Assembly (NCBI GenBank): GCA_020444325.1
Contig: JAHLLD010000003.1
Coordinates: 395,572 to 459,571, forward strand
Direction: 5' to 3'
Length of the DNA: 64,000 nucleotides
DNA from: a bacterium
GTDB taxonomy: Bacteria > Bacteroidota > Ignavibacteria > SZUA-365
In this document: in pieces, positions 28,035 through 37,836 of the stretch
Numbering within the stretch: the stretch's first letter is position 1
How the letters are laid out: the number at the start of each line of letters is the position of its first letter
Notes under the pieces: model-generated
Told to the model about the DNA's origin: nothing
Database searches by the model: none
What the model saw: the letters and a program-made list of their open reading frames with translations, nothing else
Program-made: the position numbers and the translations under genes

Positions 28035-28760
28035 ATGCAGCTTGCCGACCACACCGCACATTACCGTACCGACGCCGAGGAATTTGATTATTTCGCCTCT
28101 CAGCAGGGAGCCACGGACGACGCGACACGCCGCATTCAGCAGGCTGTGCTCCATACAGCGCGCCCGGTTTCGGGTGATGTGATCTGTGATGTGGGCAGCG
28201 GAGGGGGATGGCTGCTGGCTTCCCTCCACGACAATACGGATATACGCGTCGTGAGCGTCGATCTTGGCCTGCGCAACCTCCAGCGCATCAGGGAAATGCA
28301 CGGAGAGCGCGCCTGGTGCGTCGTCGCCGACGCTGCGCACCTCCCTTTTCGTCCCGGCAGTTTCACCTGCGGCATCGCTTCCGAAGTGCTCGAGCACTGC
28401 AACGATCCGGAGCACGTCGTGCGTGAGTGCGCCCAACTTCTCGGCAGCGGGGGGAGACTTGTCATTTCCACCCCGTATCGCGAAGTCATACGCTACTCTC
28501 TCTGTATTCACTGCAACAAACCCACTCCCCTGAACGCCCACCTGCACAGTTTTGACGAGAAACGGCTCACGGCAATGTTCACCGGCGCCGGACTTTCGCA
28601 AACGCGCAGCTTCATTTTTCAGAACAAGGCCTTCCTGCACCTTCGCCTCTCTCAGATCCTGCGTTTTCTGCCCTATCCCCTTTGGCGCGTTATCGATCGA
28701 TTGTTTACATTTATGAATGCAAAATGTCACTCGATTACAGTGACAGGCAAACGTTCATGA
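28035..28760 (+). CDS. Class I SAM-dependent methyltransferase
   Basis: 241 residues from the ATG at 28035. Motif I is CDVGSGGGWLLASL (about residues 50-63), motif II SVDLGLRN, and motif IV GIASEVLEHCNDPEHVVRECAQLLGSGGRLVIS, as in UbiE/BioC/Methyltransf_11 enzymes. The C-terminal third contains CIHCNKPTPLNAHLHSFD and hydrophobic helices. The substrate cannot be told from the sequence. No ribosome site lies upstream, in line with a leaderless message. Confidence 0.85.
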   Translation: MQLADHTAHYRTDAEEFDYFASQQGATDDATRRIQQAVLHTARPVSGDVICDVGSGGGWLLASLHDNTDIRVVSVDLGLRNLQRIREMHGERAWCVVADAAHLPFRPGSFTCGIASEVLEHCNDPEHVVRECAQLLGSGGRLVISTPYREVIRYSLCIHCNKPTPLNAHLHSFDEKRLTAMFTGAGLSQTRSFIFQNKAFLHLRLSQILRFLPYPLWRVIDRLFTFMNAKCHSITVTGKRS

Positions 28761-28797
28761 CTTGTCAATACACCCTGACAGGATACCAATAGAGCCT

Positions 28798-30546
28798 ATG
28801 AAGCGGTCACGCGGTTGCACGCGTCTACTCCCCGTCGTATTGATAATCTTCTCTCTTCATGTTTTGCCGGTCCATGCCCAGCACATTGACTGCGGTATGC
28901 TTCCCTCCGTTACCGGAACACACAGTATCACAGAAGCTCGCACGCATTCTCTCTCGAAAAGAGGTATTGACGAACTCGGCGGCGCCTACCTGCCGTTCAA
29001 GGGCAGAATCCGCGGCCTGGTGACATTCATTCAGATGAAGAACGACGATGTCGCCGACCTCGCCTGGCCCAATGGAAGACTTCCAAACTGGTCCAACATG
29101 TTCGCCGAGCGCATGCATCGCTATTTTGAGGAGATGTCCGGCGGACAGATGGATCTGCAGTTGGACGTCTACCCCCATCTGTTGACGACACCGCATACAG
29201 AGACAAATTACCTCGACTGGGGTGAGAACTACGGTACAGTCATTCGCAGGCTCATTGACACACTCGACACGCAGATGAGCTTTGAAGATTACGACAACTG
29301 GGATTCACAGGGGGTACCGTTTTCTGTCGAGGAAGGACCTGACGGCCAGGTGGATCTGCTGATTGTCATATTCCGCAGCATTTCGAATGCAGGTTTCCTT
29401 CCGTTCAGCGGCATTTCCGACCTCGGTTTCCCCGGATACGCCTTCGTCGACGGTTCGCTGGACCGTTTTTTCTATGGAGGGTCGGGCGAGTGGAATGACG
29501 CGCGCGCGAGTGGACTGACCATCTCCTACCTGCCCGGCTACAAGGCTGTCATGAATGACGATTTCGCATTCCGGGTAACGACGCATGAGCTGGGCCACAA
29601 GCTGTTCGGAGAAGCGCATCCCGCTGAATTGTATGGCGGACTCGGTGTCATGGCGAGCTCCTCGAATGGCTACGGGATGTGCAGTTTCGAGCGTCAACTC
29701 GCGGGGTATCTCGATTACCGTATGCTGGACCCGGGTAGGGATACAACGGTGGTATTGAAAGACTACCTCACCGAAGACGATGCTGTCCTGCTCCCCGTCG
29801 CAGAACAGTCCCGCAGCTACTATGCACTGGAATATCGAAGCAAGCGATCACAATGGGACGGTGCGCCTGTCGAAGGGCTGTACATCTACCGGATATATAA
29901 CAGCAGCAGCATGAATCAGAACAGGGTCGTTGTCGTCAGTGCGGAAGGCAGTTTCACATGGTCACTCGACGAGAGCACGGGCAAGATCTATCCCGTTGCT
30001 CCTCAGCCCGTGGGTGGCTACAACAGGCTGCAGCGCATTCCGGTAAACAATGGGGTTTACTGGGCTGATGGCTGGGAAGGCGATGAACGTGTTGCCTTCA
30101 GTATGAAGCGAAGTGAACTCTGCGCGCTGAAAAATCCTTCACCTGATTTCATCTTCAGCAACGACACGATACGCACCAATCTGCACATTCGCCTGCTTTC
30201 AATCACCGACAGCGCGGCAACCGTGCAGATAAGCTATCAGTATCCCACCATTCTCGACGCGGACCAGCCGCTTGCTGCCACCGTGCGGATCGAAAGTCCT
30301 TTTCCGCATCCGGTTCGCAGTGGTACGACGGCGATACTTCCCTTCACGCTTGATCGACCCGGTCACTACACGTTGTCGCTGCTGGATGTGCTCGGCAGGC
30401 GGGTGCAGGTCGTTGAGGGATTTGCGGCAACAGCAGGACAGCAGACGAGCGAACTTTCCACGGCGGGATTGCAGGCCGGCACTTTCATGTTGCTCCTGGA
30501 GACCGACGTGCAGCGTCTCACCCGTCCCCTTCTCATTACGCAGTGA
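28798..30546 (+). CDS. Secreted M6-like metalloprotease with T9SS sorting domain
   Basis: 582 residues from the ATG at 28798. Signal peptide about 1-28 (ending VHAQ). The zinc site is HELGH (263-267) followed by GEAHP, in the setting of M6/immune-inhibitor-A-like peptidases (SDLGFPGYAFVDG upstream, GLGVMASSSNGYGMCSF downstream). The last 85 residues form a Por secretion-system type A domain (HPVRSGTTAILPFTL, LSLLDVLGRRV, LQAGTFMLLLET), so the protein should cross the outer membrane by T9SS. The stop overlaps a GTG of the next frame; the next gene starts 9 nt on. Confidence 0.82.
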   Translation: MKRSRGCTRLLPVVLIIFSLHVLPVHAQHIDCGMLPSVTGTHSITEARTHSLSKRGIDELGGAYLPFKGRIRGLVTFIQMKNDDVADLAWPNGRLPNWSNMFAERMHRYFEEMSGGQMDLQLDVYPHLLTTPHTETNYLDWGENYGTVIRRLIDTLDTQMSFEDYDNWDSQGVPFSVEEGPDGQVDLLIVIFRSISNAGFLPFSGISDLGFPGYAFVDGSLDRFFYGGSGEWNDARASGLTISYLPGYKAVMNDDFAFRVTTHELGHKLFGEAHPAELYGGLGVMASSSNGYGMCSFERQLAGYLDYRMLDPGRDTTVVLKDYLTEDDAVLLPVAEQSRSYYALEYRSKRSQWDGAPVEGLYIYRIYNSSSMNQNRVVVVSAEGSFTWSLDESTGKIYPVAPQPVGGYNRLQRIPVNNGVYWADGWEGDERVAFSMKRSELCALKNPSPDFIFSNDTIRTNLHIRLLSITDSAATVQISYQYPTILDADQPLAATVRIESPFPHPVRSGTTAILPFTLDRPGHYTLSLLDVLGRRVQVVEGFAATAGQQTSELSTAGLQAGTFMLLLETDVQRLTRPLLITQ

Positions 30547-30554
30547 GCTTGACA

Positions 30555-31451
30555 ATGCAGACTCTCGGTACGGAAAAAAACTTTCTCGGACTTGAAGCCG
30601 AACACAGCAGTCTCGGTGAATCCGCCATAGCAATTGTGCAGGCACCGTATGAACACACCGTTTCATATGGAGGCGGTACCGGGAAGGGTCCCGGGGCCAT
30701 CATTGAGGCGTCACATTATGTGGAGTTCTGGGACGAGGAGTTTCAGCGCGAACTGAGCTTAGATCACGGTATCGCAACGCTCGAGCCCCTGCGTTTTGAT
30801 GGCGCTGTCGATGCTGAGGCGTTCGCCATGATCGAAGAGCAGGTGCGTGCACTGCTGGATATGGAGAAGTTCGTCGTAACACTCGGTGGCGAACACTCGA
30901 TTTCATCCGCCCCCATTCGCGCACACTTCGATAAATACCCGGAAATGAGCGTCCTGCAGATCGACGCCCATTCCGATCTGCGCGAAAGCTACGAAGGTTC
31001 AAAATGGAGCCACGCCAGCGTGATGGCGCGTGTACTCGACTTCCTCCCTCCCCGGCAGCTTGTGCAGGCCGGTGTGCGTGCGCAATGCAGAGAAGAGTAC
31101 GAACGGATCGAACAGGATGGGATTCAGACCTTCTTTGGCTGGGAAATCCGCCAGGGGATATACGGTCAGTCATGGAAGGAACGTGTGCTCGACGCCTGTG
31201 CGGAACACGTCTACATCACGTTCGACGTCGATGGACTCGATCCGTCAATCATGCCTTCAACAGGAACACCGGAACCGGGCGGGCTCTTCTGGGACGAGAC
31301 CGTGCAGCTCATGAAAATGCTCGGGAAGCACCGGAAAATAGTTGGCTTTGATATCGTGGAACTGGCACCTGTCAGGGAAGTACCGGGACCGGATTTCCTG
31401 ACCGCGAAGCTGCTCTCGAAAATGTTGAACGCTGCCTTTCTCGGCCGCTGA
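30555..31451 (+). CDS. speB: Agmatinase/arginase-family ureohydrolase
   Basis: 298 residues. The binuclear manganese ligands are all present: His114 in GGEHS, Asp137, His139 and Asp141 in DAHSDL, and the two Asp of FDVDGLDP. SYGGGTGKGPGAIIEAS and FDIVELAP are typical of agmatinases, which split agmatine to putrescine and urea. Arginase or another guanidino substrate cannot be excluded. An in-frame GTG at 30543 is a possible longer start. It meets the next gene tail to tail with no gap. Confidence 0.88.
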   Translation: MQTLGTEKNFLGLEAEHSSLGESAIAIVQAPYEHTVSYGGGTGKGPGAIIEASHYVEFWDEEFQRELSLDHGIATLEPLRFDGAVDAEAFAMIEEQVRALLDMEKFVVTLGGEHSISSAPIRAHFDKYPEMSVLQIDAHSDLRESYEGSKWSHASVMARVLDFLPPRQLVQAGVRAQCREEYERIEQDGIQTFFGWEIRQGIYGQSWKERVLDACAEHVYITFDVDGLDPSIMPSTGTPEPGGLFWDETVQLMKMLGKHRKIVGFDIVELAPVREVPGPDFLTAKLLSKMLNAAFLGR

Positions 31452-32492
31452 TTATTCCCCGTAGTATTCTTCCAGTCGGCGCAACGCTTCCTGCATGTCC
31501 TCAGGTAGTTCCGATTGCACGCTCACGAGCGTATGCGATACGGGATGCATAAATCCCAGCGTTCTTGCATGCAGCGCCTGGCGCGGAAGAAGCTCAAGCA
31601 GTCCGTTTACCAGGGATTTAAACCGTCCGGTCACATTCCCGTAGTGAATCCGGCGTCCCCCATACGTCGGATCACCAAACACGGGATGATGAATTGACGA
31701 GAGATGCACACGAATCTGATGGGTGCGGCCCGTTTCCAGCCTGCAGCGTATAAGCGAAAAGGCAGGATATTCCTTCAGCACTTCATAGTGCGTCACCGCC
31801 CGCTTCCCCCCTTCGACAATAGCCATTTTCTTCCTGTCGCTCCGATGCCGCGCGATCGGTGCATCCACAGACCCGGCAGACGGTGAAGGTGTCCCCCACA
31901 CAATGGCCTGGTATTCCCGCTCGATGCTGTGGGAAGCAAATTGGCGGGCGATATACTGATGCGCTCGCTCCGTCTTTGCGACGGCGAGCAGTCCGGAGGT
32001 GTCCTTATCCAATCGATGCAGAATACCGGGTCGTTCCTCTCCGCGTTCCCGTGAGAGCTGCGAGGTGTAATACAGCAGTGCATTCACCAGTGTGCCGCTG
32101 TAATTGCCAAAGGCGGGATGCGTCACCATTCCCGCAGGCTTGTTGACCACGAGCACATCATCGTCTTCATAAACGATCTCGAGGGGGATGTCTTCGGGCA
32201 CGACCTCCGGGGGAGGCGGTTTTGGTACCGTGCATACGACAGTGTCTCCCGGCTGTACCAGCCGTCCCGCCTTCGACACTATTTCACCATTGACCGTCAC
32301 GCCCCCTGCGTCAATAAGCGATTTCACCTTGCTGCGTGATGCGTTTTCGACGCTCCTGGTAATAAACTGATCGAGCCGCACACGGCGCGCATTCGGCGCT
32401 GAGTGCAGCTCGTAGATGGTAACGTCAGGACTGTCGTCATCCTGCAGATCGTCTATATCATCAGCAGAGTTTTCGATCTGCAGATCAGACAT
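31452..32492 (-). CDS. RluD-family 23S rRNA pseudouridine synthase
   Basis: 346 residues. An acidic N-terminus (1-35), an S4 RNA-binding domain (about 38-95: RLDQFITRSV... SLIDAGGVTVNG) and the RluA-type catalytic domain with the nucleophilic Asp in HRLDKDTSG (about 157-165), plus GRTHQIRVHL and HPVFGDPTYGG. It converts uridines of 23S rRNA to pseudouridine; RluD is the closest type because of the S4 domain. It overlaps lspA by 8 nt, a pairing common in bacteria. Confidence 0.92.
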   Translation of the reverse strand: MSDLQIENSADDIDDLQDDDSPDVTIYELHSAPNARRVRLDQFITRSVENASRSKVKSLIDAGGVTVNGEIVSKAGRLVQPGDTVVCTVPKPPPPEVVPEDIPLEIVYEDDDVLVVNKPAGMVTHPAFGNYSGTLVNALLYYTSQLSRERGEERPGILHRLDKDTSGLLAVAKTERAHQYIARQFASHSIEREYQAIVWGTPSPSAGSVDAPIARHRSDRKKMAIVEGGKRAVTHYEVLKEYPAFSLIRCRLETGRTHQIRVHLSSIHHPVFGDPTYGGRRIHYGNVTGRFKSLVNGLLELLPRQALHARTLGFMHPVSHTLVSVQSELPEDMQEALRRLEEYYGE

Positions 32493-33078
32493 CGTTGGCC
32501 GGTTCGTTTCCGGATGCAGCTGGCAGGGCTTCTTCTGGCTTCCCCTCCTTCTGTGGCAGTCCGATAATCAGAAGCAGCACGACACCGACGGATACTGCGG
32601 CATCCGCTATATTCCAGATCGGCCAGAACTTGAACGATGATCCAAACAGGTTCACGGTGAACAGATCGAAATTGATGAAATCAACGACATTTCCCTGAAA
32701 AAGTGCCGCGGAGTCATCGATGAGCCCGTAAAACGTGCGATCAATGAGATTCCCTACCGCACCTGCCAGAATGAGTGCAAGCGCCACGCGGAACCATGGT
32801 TTGGTTTCCCTGTGCTTCCACAGATAGACAACGATCCCAATGGACGCAATGAGCGCAACGGCAACGAGCAGGGGCTTGCCACCGAACTCGAGGCCAAAGG
32901 CCATGTTCGGGTTCTCGATATACGTGATTTTGAACCAGTCACCGAAGACGGGGATGGATTCACCGTAGTGCATTCCCTCAATCGAGATACCGAGAAAGGG
33001 AATACTGATGCCTTTAACAAGAAGCTTGGTGACCTGGTCGGCGACCAGAACACCAAGCGATAACAAAAGAATGCGCAT
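32485..33078 (-). CDS. lspA: Lipoprotein signal peptidase (signal peptidase II)
   Basis: 197 residues with four membrane helices. The catalytic aspartates lie in AGAVGNLIDR and NIADAAVSVG, as in all LspA. It cuts the signal peptide of prolipoproteins before the lipid-modified Cys; one likely substrate, the lipoprotein at 46217, is in this window. The C-terminus has an extra charged tail (KEGKPEEALPAASGNEP). It lies just after the DksA-type gene and just before the rluD-like gene. Confidence 0.95.
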   Translation of the reverse strand: MRILLLSLGVLVADQVTKLLVKGISIPFLGISIEGMHYGESIPVFGDWFKITYIENPNMAFGLEFGGKPLLVAVALIASIGIVVYLWKHRETKPWFRVALALILAGAVGNLIDRTFYGLIDDSAALFQGNVVDFINFDLFTVNLFGSSFKFWPIWNIADAAVSVGVVLLLIIGLPQKEGKPEEALPAASGNEPANDV

Positions 33079-33106
33079 ATATCTGGAATTTCACTCCCGG
33101 CTGGTA

Positions 33107-34324
33107 TCAGCGGACCTTGGTTTCCTGTTTGCAGCTGATGCACATGCGGGCATGCGGCACCGCTTCGAGCCGGCCTTTCTCAATCAGGTTGCCACACACG
33201 ATGCAGATACCATAATTCCCGCTCTTGATCCGCTGCAGGGCATCGGTAAGATGGGAGATGAACTTGCGTTCGCGTGCAGCGAAAAGATATGCTTTTTCCC
33301 TTTCCATGGCGTCCGTACCCTGATCAGCCATGTGCAGGGAGTATGTCGAATCTTCGCTGTATTCACCTGAAGAACCGTCTTTAAGGCGTTCCTCGATGCT
33401 GTACAGTTCCTCATTCGCATCATGAATTTTCTGAAGAATAATCCCCTTGAAATACTCAAGGTTCGCGTCAGTATGTCGTACTTCCTCACGTGGGGACGCA
33501 GGAACGACGGCTTCACGGTTTTTCCGCAGCAGTGATCCCTGCTTGCCCTGATATTTCGGAACAGCAACAGGTGTTTTCTTGCTGCGACGCGTATACTTGC
33601 GCTTCGGTTTCGTTTCCTCAGCTGCGCCCTTCGCCTCGGTTTTTGCCTTGGTTGAGGCTTTGCGCGTGCCGGTTTTCCGCTTCGTGGCTGCACTGCCTTT
33701 CGCGGCTGCGGCTTTCTTCGCCACAGTCTTTTTGGCAGTCTTCTTTGTGGTCGCGGCTTTTTTGGTTGCGGCTTTCTTCGAGGAAGCAGCCTTCTTTGTG
33801 GCACTTTTCGTCGTGGCTTTTTTCTTGCTGACCGTGGCAGTTTTTTTCGTTGCCGCACGTTTCTTCGGGGCCGCACTCTTTTTCGCCGTACTGCGTGTAC
33901 TGTTCTTCGCTGCGGTTGATTTCTTCGCGGCGGTTTTCCTGGTCGCAGTCTTGCCGGCAGTGCTCTTTTTCGTCGAAGCAGATTTTTTCGCGGTACCGGA
34001 TGCACTCTTCGTCACAGTCTTCTTCCCTGCGGCGGTGGTTGACGTTTTACTTTTCTTCGAGGTTGTCGATTTCTTTTTATTCACTGTGCTTTTTTTATTC
34101 GTGGCTGATGCTTTGGCAGTTTTCCTGTCCGCAGTTTTGGATGCAGCGGACTTCGTGGCAGTGGCATTTTTCTTACTACTGGCAGCTGCTTTCTTTACGG
34201 GGGACTTTCGCGTCGCAGACTTTGCGGGAGATTTCTTTTCCGCTGCACTCTTCTTCGCAGTCCTGGATGCCGATGCCGACTTTTTCACGGCGTCCTTCTT
34301 CTTTTTTGCTGTTTTTGCTGCCAT
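33107..34324 (-). CDS. Histone-H1-like / DksA-TraR zinc-finger fusion
   Basis: 405 residues from the ATG at 34324 (GGAGA upstream). Residues 1 to about 245 are almost only Lys, Ala, Thr and Ser in AKK/ATKK-type repeats, like bacterial histone-H1 homologues. A basic bridge follows (KRKYTRRSKKTPVAV), then a helical part and a DksA/TraR C4 zinc finger (Cys374, Cys377, Cys395, Cys398) near the C-terminus. The C-terminal part resembles the short DksA-like regulators of RNA polymerase. The tail suggests DNA or RNA binding. It lies between ileS and lspA, where DksA-like genes are often found. Confidence 0.85.
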   Translation of the reverse strand: MAAKTAKKKKDAVKKSASASRTAKKSAAEKKSPAKSATRKSPVKKAAASSKKNATATKSAASKTADRKTAKASATNKKSTVNKKKSTTSKKSKTSTTAAGKKTVTKSASGTAKKSASTKKSTAGKTATRKTAAKKSTAAKNSTRSTAKKSAAPKKRAATKKTATVSKKKATTKSATKKAASSKKAATKKAATTKKTAKKTVAKKAAAAKGSAATKRKTGTRKASTKAKTEAKGAAEETKPKRKYTRRSKKTPVAVPKYQGKQGSLLRKNREAVVPASPREEVRHTDANLEYFKGIILQKIHDANEELYSIEERLKDGSSGEYSEDSTYSLHMADQGTDAMEREKAYLFAARERKFISHLTDALQRIKSGNYGICIVCGNLIEKGRLEAVPHARMCISCKQETKVR

Positions 34325-34368
34325 GATATTTCTCCGGTCAAATGGCAAAATGAACTCAACGCTTCGGA

Positions 34369-37300
34369 TTATTCCGGCTTCGCGCTCTCGATCTGCAGAC
34401 GGCAGGCCAATTCATTGACCTCAATATTCTCGCCGCTTTCTGCCGGGATCTCCGCCCTGACAATACGAACTGCGAGCGTTTCAGCGCAAATATACGATTC
34501 CATTCGATTAATTGCGCGTTCAAGAGCAGTATCTTCGGTCATATACGTCAACTGAATCCTGTCGGTCACTTCACGCCCCTGCTCTTTGCGAAGGGTCTGT
34601 ATGCGGCTGATCAGTTCACGCGCAATACCTTCGTCCATCAGCTCCTCGGTCAGCGTCGTATCGAGCGCAAGCACGATATTGCCGTCGGTGCCAATCGTCC
34701 AGCCTTCGATATCCTCATGCTGAATCTCGATATCATCGGTCGTGAGCGTAATTTCCTCACCCTGGATGTTGAAGCGAAGTTCGCCATCACGTTCGAGAGC
34801 GTTGATCTCGTCGATGCTGCACTGCGCAATGCGCGCTGCGATGGATTTGACGAGCTTCCCGTAGCGGGGACCGATGGCCTTGAAATTGGCCTTCGCTTTT
34901 TTCTTCAGCAAGTCTGAATCGTTCGCGATGAATTCGATGTCCTTGATGTTGGTTTCTTCGAGAATGACATCGCGCATGGCGTTGATATGGTCGCGTGTTG
35001 CGTCCGATGTCGTTGCAATCAGGATACGTGCGAGTGGCTGACGGGTTTTAAGCCTGGTCTGTTCACGCAGTCCTCTCGTCAGGTACACCACGCGCTGTGC
35101 GTCATGCATTTTCTGCATCAGTTCCCTGTCGACATCACCGGCCTCTGGCAACAAGGCGAGATGTACGCTCTCTGCATTCTGCCCCTCAGGGGCAACTGCC
35201 GTGAGACGCCGATACAGATTTTCACTCAGGAAGGGCGCAAAGGGTGATGTGAGCTGTACAATCGTGAGCATGCAGGTGTAAAGTGTCTGGTAGGCAGCGA
35301 GCTTGTCGTCTGACATCTCGCCTTTCCAGAAACGGCGCCTGTTGCGACGCACATACCAGTTGGACAACTGGTCCACGGTAAAGTCCGCAATCTTTCTGGC
35401 AGCCGGGGTTACATCATAGGCATCCATCAGTTCACGAACGTCCCCAACCAGCGCATGCAGCTCCGTCATGATCCACTGATCAATTTCAGGCCTGTCTTCG
35501 ATGGGAATCTCATTCTCGCGTCCCTCGAAACCATCGATGTTCGCGTAGAGGACGAAGAACTGATAGGTGTTTATAAGGGCACGGAAGAAGTTCTTCTGTA
35601 CGCCCTCGATATCCTTCTCATTGAACATCGTCTGGCGCCACGGGGGACTCCCGACGGTGAGGTACCAGCGCGTGGCATCGGCGCCGTACTGTTCGAGCAC
35701 GAGAAAGGGATCAACGACATTGCCCTTCGACTTCGACATCTTCTGGCCGCGCTTGTCGAGCACGAGCTCATTGACAATCAGGTTCTTGTATGCCGGCTTG
35801 TCAAACAGCGCAGCGGAGATCGCATGCAGGGTGTAAAACCACCCGCGCGTCTGATCAATTCCTTCACAGATGAAATCCGCCGGAAACGCGTTTTCAAACA
35901 GCTCTTTGTTTTCAAACGGATAGTGGAACTGCGCGAACGGCATGGCGCCGGAATCGAACCAGACATCGATAAGTTCCGGGGTACGGCGATACAGCTTCCC
36001 ATCTTTTTCGAACACGATATCGTCTACCCAGGGTTTGTGCAGATCGATATCGTCACGCGAGAGCGCGACGCGCTCACCATCGACGAAACGGAAGCCTTCC
36101 AAAAGCTCGTCGACTGAACCGACGATGAACTGATCGGAGCCATCTTCGGCAACCCAGATGGGCAGCGGGGTACCCCAGTACCGGTCACGGGAAAGCGACC
36201 AGTCCTTGTTCTCTTCCAGCCAGTTGCCGAAACGTCCGGCGCCGACTTCAGGAGGCATCCAGTTTATTTCCTGGTTCAGAGAGATCATGCGATCGGAATA
36301 CTCCGTCGTCCGTATATACCAGCTGTCGCGCGCATAATAGATCAGCGGGTTGTCACAGCGCCAGCAATGCGGGTAGCTATGCATGTAATCTTTCGCCGAA
36401 CGGTAAATCTGTCCCCTCTGCTTGAGCATGCGGATGATCTCAGGATCGACGCCTTCTTCCTCATGAGTGGCAAATGAGAGCGTCTTCACCAGGCGTCCGG
36501 CAAAATCCGTAACCTGCTCATCGAATCTTCCATTGGGCTGCACGGGCAGGATAAACGGCAGATCGTACTGCTTCATCATTTCGTAATCGTCGACACCGAA
36601 GGCAGGTGCGATATGCACGATACCCGAGCCGTCTTCCGTGGTCACGAAATCGCCGGCAACAACATAGAATGCCTTTTTATCGACGGAAACGTAATCGAAG
36701 AGCTGTTCGTATTCGAGTCCGAGCAGGTCCTTCCCTTTCATTTCCTCCAGCGTCTCGTACTCCTCGGAGATAACGCTGAGTCGTTCTTTCGCGAGATAAA
36801 GCACGCCATGTTCCGAAGAACGGATTTTCACATAGTCGACATCAGGATTGACCGCTAGCGCGACATTCGAAATCAGCGTCCATGGCGTCGTCGTCCACAC
36901 AAGGATATGTGCATCCTCATTGCGGACGCGGAATTTCACGTACACATTCATGTCCTGCACATCGGCATATCCGAGCGCGAGCTCATGCGACGAGAGCGGT
37001 GTTTCACAGTGCGGGCACTGAGGAACGATCTTGAATCCCTTGTAGATCAGTCCCTTGCCGTAAAACTGTTTGAGCGCCCACCAGACGGACTCGATATACT
37101 CGTTGGTGCAGGTGATGTACGGATCGTTCAGATTGATCCAGTATCCCATGCGCTCGGTCAGTTTCTGCCAGCCTTCCGGGTATTCGATATGATGGTAGAC
37201 GAAGTCTTTCGCACGCGTATTGAACTTTGCGACGCCGTATTTCTCGATGTCGGATTTCTGCTCGAATTTCAATTCCCGCTCGAGCGCGACTTCGATAGGG

Positions 37301-37575
37301 AGTCCGTGCGTATCCCACCCAGCCTTGCGCTGCACGCGGTGACCTGTAATCGTCTTGTAACGACAGACGAGATCTTTCAGCGTACGTGACAGCACATGAT
37401 GAATTCCCGGTTTCCCGTTAACCGAAGGCGGTCCTTCATAAAATGTAAACGGTTTTGCCCCCTCACGCTGTGAGATACTTTTCTCGAAAATATCGTGTTC
37501 ATGCCAGAACGCGAGGATGTCTTTCTCCAGCTCGGAGTAGGAAAATCTTTCAGGGAAGGCTTCGAAATTGGACAT
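34369..37575 (-). CDS. ileS: Isoleucyl-tRNA synthetase
   Basis: 1068 residues. Class I signature: the HIGH-type motif is GIHHVLSR (about residues 57-64) and KMSKSKGN is intact, with the editing (CP1) domain between. The start MSNFEAFPERFSYSELEKDILAFW and the long C-terminal region mark the longer, type 2 (eukaryote-like) IleRS, which is usually less sensitive to mupirocin; that property is inferred from type only. Cysteine pairs (CPHC, CWRC) may bind zinc. Confidence 0.95.
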   Translation of the reverse strand: MSNFEAFPERFSYSELEKDILAFWHEHDIFEKSISQREGAKPFTFYEGPPSVNGKPGIHHVLSRTLKDLVCRYKTITGHRVQRKAGWDTHGLPIEVALERELKFEQKSDIEKYGVAKFNTRAKDFVYHHIEYPEGWQKLTERMGYWINLNDPYITCTNEYIESVWWALKQFYGKGLIYKGFKIVPQCPHCETPLSSHELALGYADVQDMNVYVKFRVRNEDAHILVWTTTPWTLISNVALAVNPDVDYVKIRSSEHGVLYLAKERLSVISEEYETLEEMKGKDLLGLEYEQLFDYVSVDKKAFYVVAGDFVTTEDGSGIVHIAPAFGVDDYEMMKQYDLPFILPVQPNGRFDEQVTDFAGRLVKTLSFATHEEEGVDPEIIRMLKQRGQIYRSAKDYMHSYPHCWRCDNPLIYYARDSWYIRTTEYSDRMISLNQEINWMPPEVGAGRFGNWLEENKDWSLSRDRYWGTPLPIWVAEDGSDQFIVGSVDELLEGFRFVDGERVALSRDDIDLHKPWVDDIVFEKDGKLYRRTPELIDVWFDSGAMPFAQFHYPFENKELFENAFPADFICEGIDQTRGWFYTLHAISAALFDKPAYKNLIVNELVLDKRGQKMSKSKGNVVDPFLVLEQYGADATRWYLTVGSPPWRQTMFNEKDIEGVQKNFFRALINTYQFFVLYANIDGFEGRENEIPIEDRPEIDQWIMTELHALVGDVRELMDAYDVTPAARKIADFTVDQLSNWYVRRNRRRFWKGEMSDDKLAAYQTLYTCMLTIVQLTSPFAPFLSENLYRRLTAVAPEGQNAESVHLALLPEAGDVDRELMQKMHDAQRVVYLTRGLREQTRLKTRQPLARILIATTSDATRDHINAMRDVILEETNIKDIEFIANDSDLLKKKAKANFKAIGPRYGKLVKSIAARIAQCSIDEINALERDGELRFNIQGEEITLTTDDIEIQHEDIEGWTIGTDGNIVLALDTTLTEELMDEGIARELISRIQTLRKEQGREVTDRIQLTYMTEDTALERAINRMESYICAETLAVRIVRAEIPAESGENIEVNELACRLQIESAKPE

Positions 37576-37593
37576 GGTGGTAATATTGAATAA

Positions 37594-37824
37594 CTACTTT
37601 GAGTGACGATGAACGAGATACGCGACCAGGGTCAGGAGTACACTGAGCAGAATGGTCGTGGTGATGGGGATATAAATCGAAATACCGGGGAAATCGAACT
37701 CCATGTCGCCGGGCAGCATCCCGATGAGGGGGATGTGCTGCAGAAAAAGCATGCCTGCAACGACTGCCACTGACAGCACCAGCAATACGAGAAGGAGACG
37801 AAGAAATGCGAGCTGATCTTCCAT
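37594..37824 (-). CDS. DUF2905-like small membrane protein
   Basis: 76 residues with two membrane helices (about 8-27 and 52-71) joined by a loop containing LPGDMEFDFPGISIYIPIT, the conserved core of DUF2905. Function unknown. It lies between ileS and the purine nucleoside phosphorylase gene. Confidence 0.8.
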   Translation of the reverse strand: MEDQLAFLRLLLVLLVLSVAVVAGMLFLQHIPLIGMLPGDMEFDFPGISIYIPITTTILLSVLLTLVAYLVHRHSK

Positions 37825-37836
37825 GTGCAGTGCCGT

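Noticed and set aside
27906-28730. Upstream extension of the debranching-enzyme frame
   Set aside because: It overlaps the methyltransferase gene and its promoter, and the residues have no similarity to the enzyme family; the ATG at 27905 fits.
33579-34418. A hydrophobic plus-strand open frame (279 residues) resembling a membrane protein
   Set aside because: It is the reverse reading of the Lys/Ala repeats of the DksA-type gene, where AAG/GCC codons become Phe/Leu/Ala.
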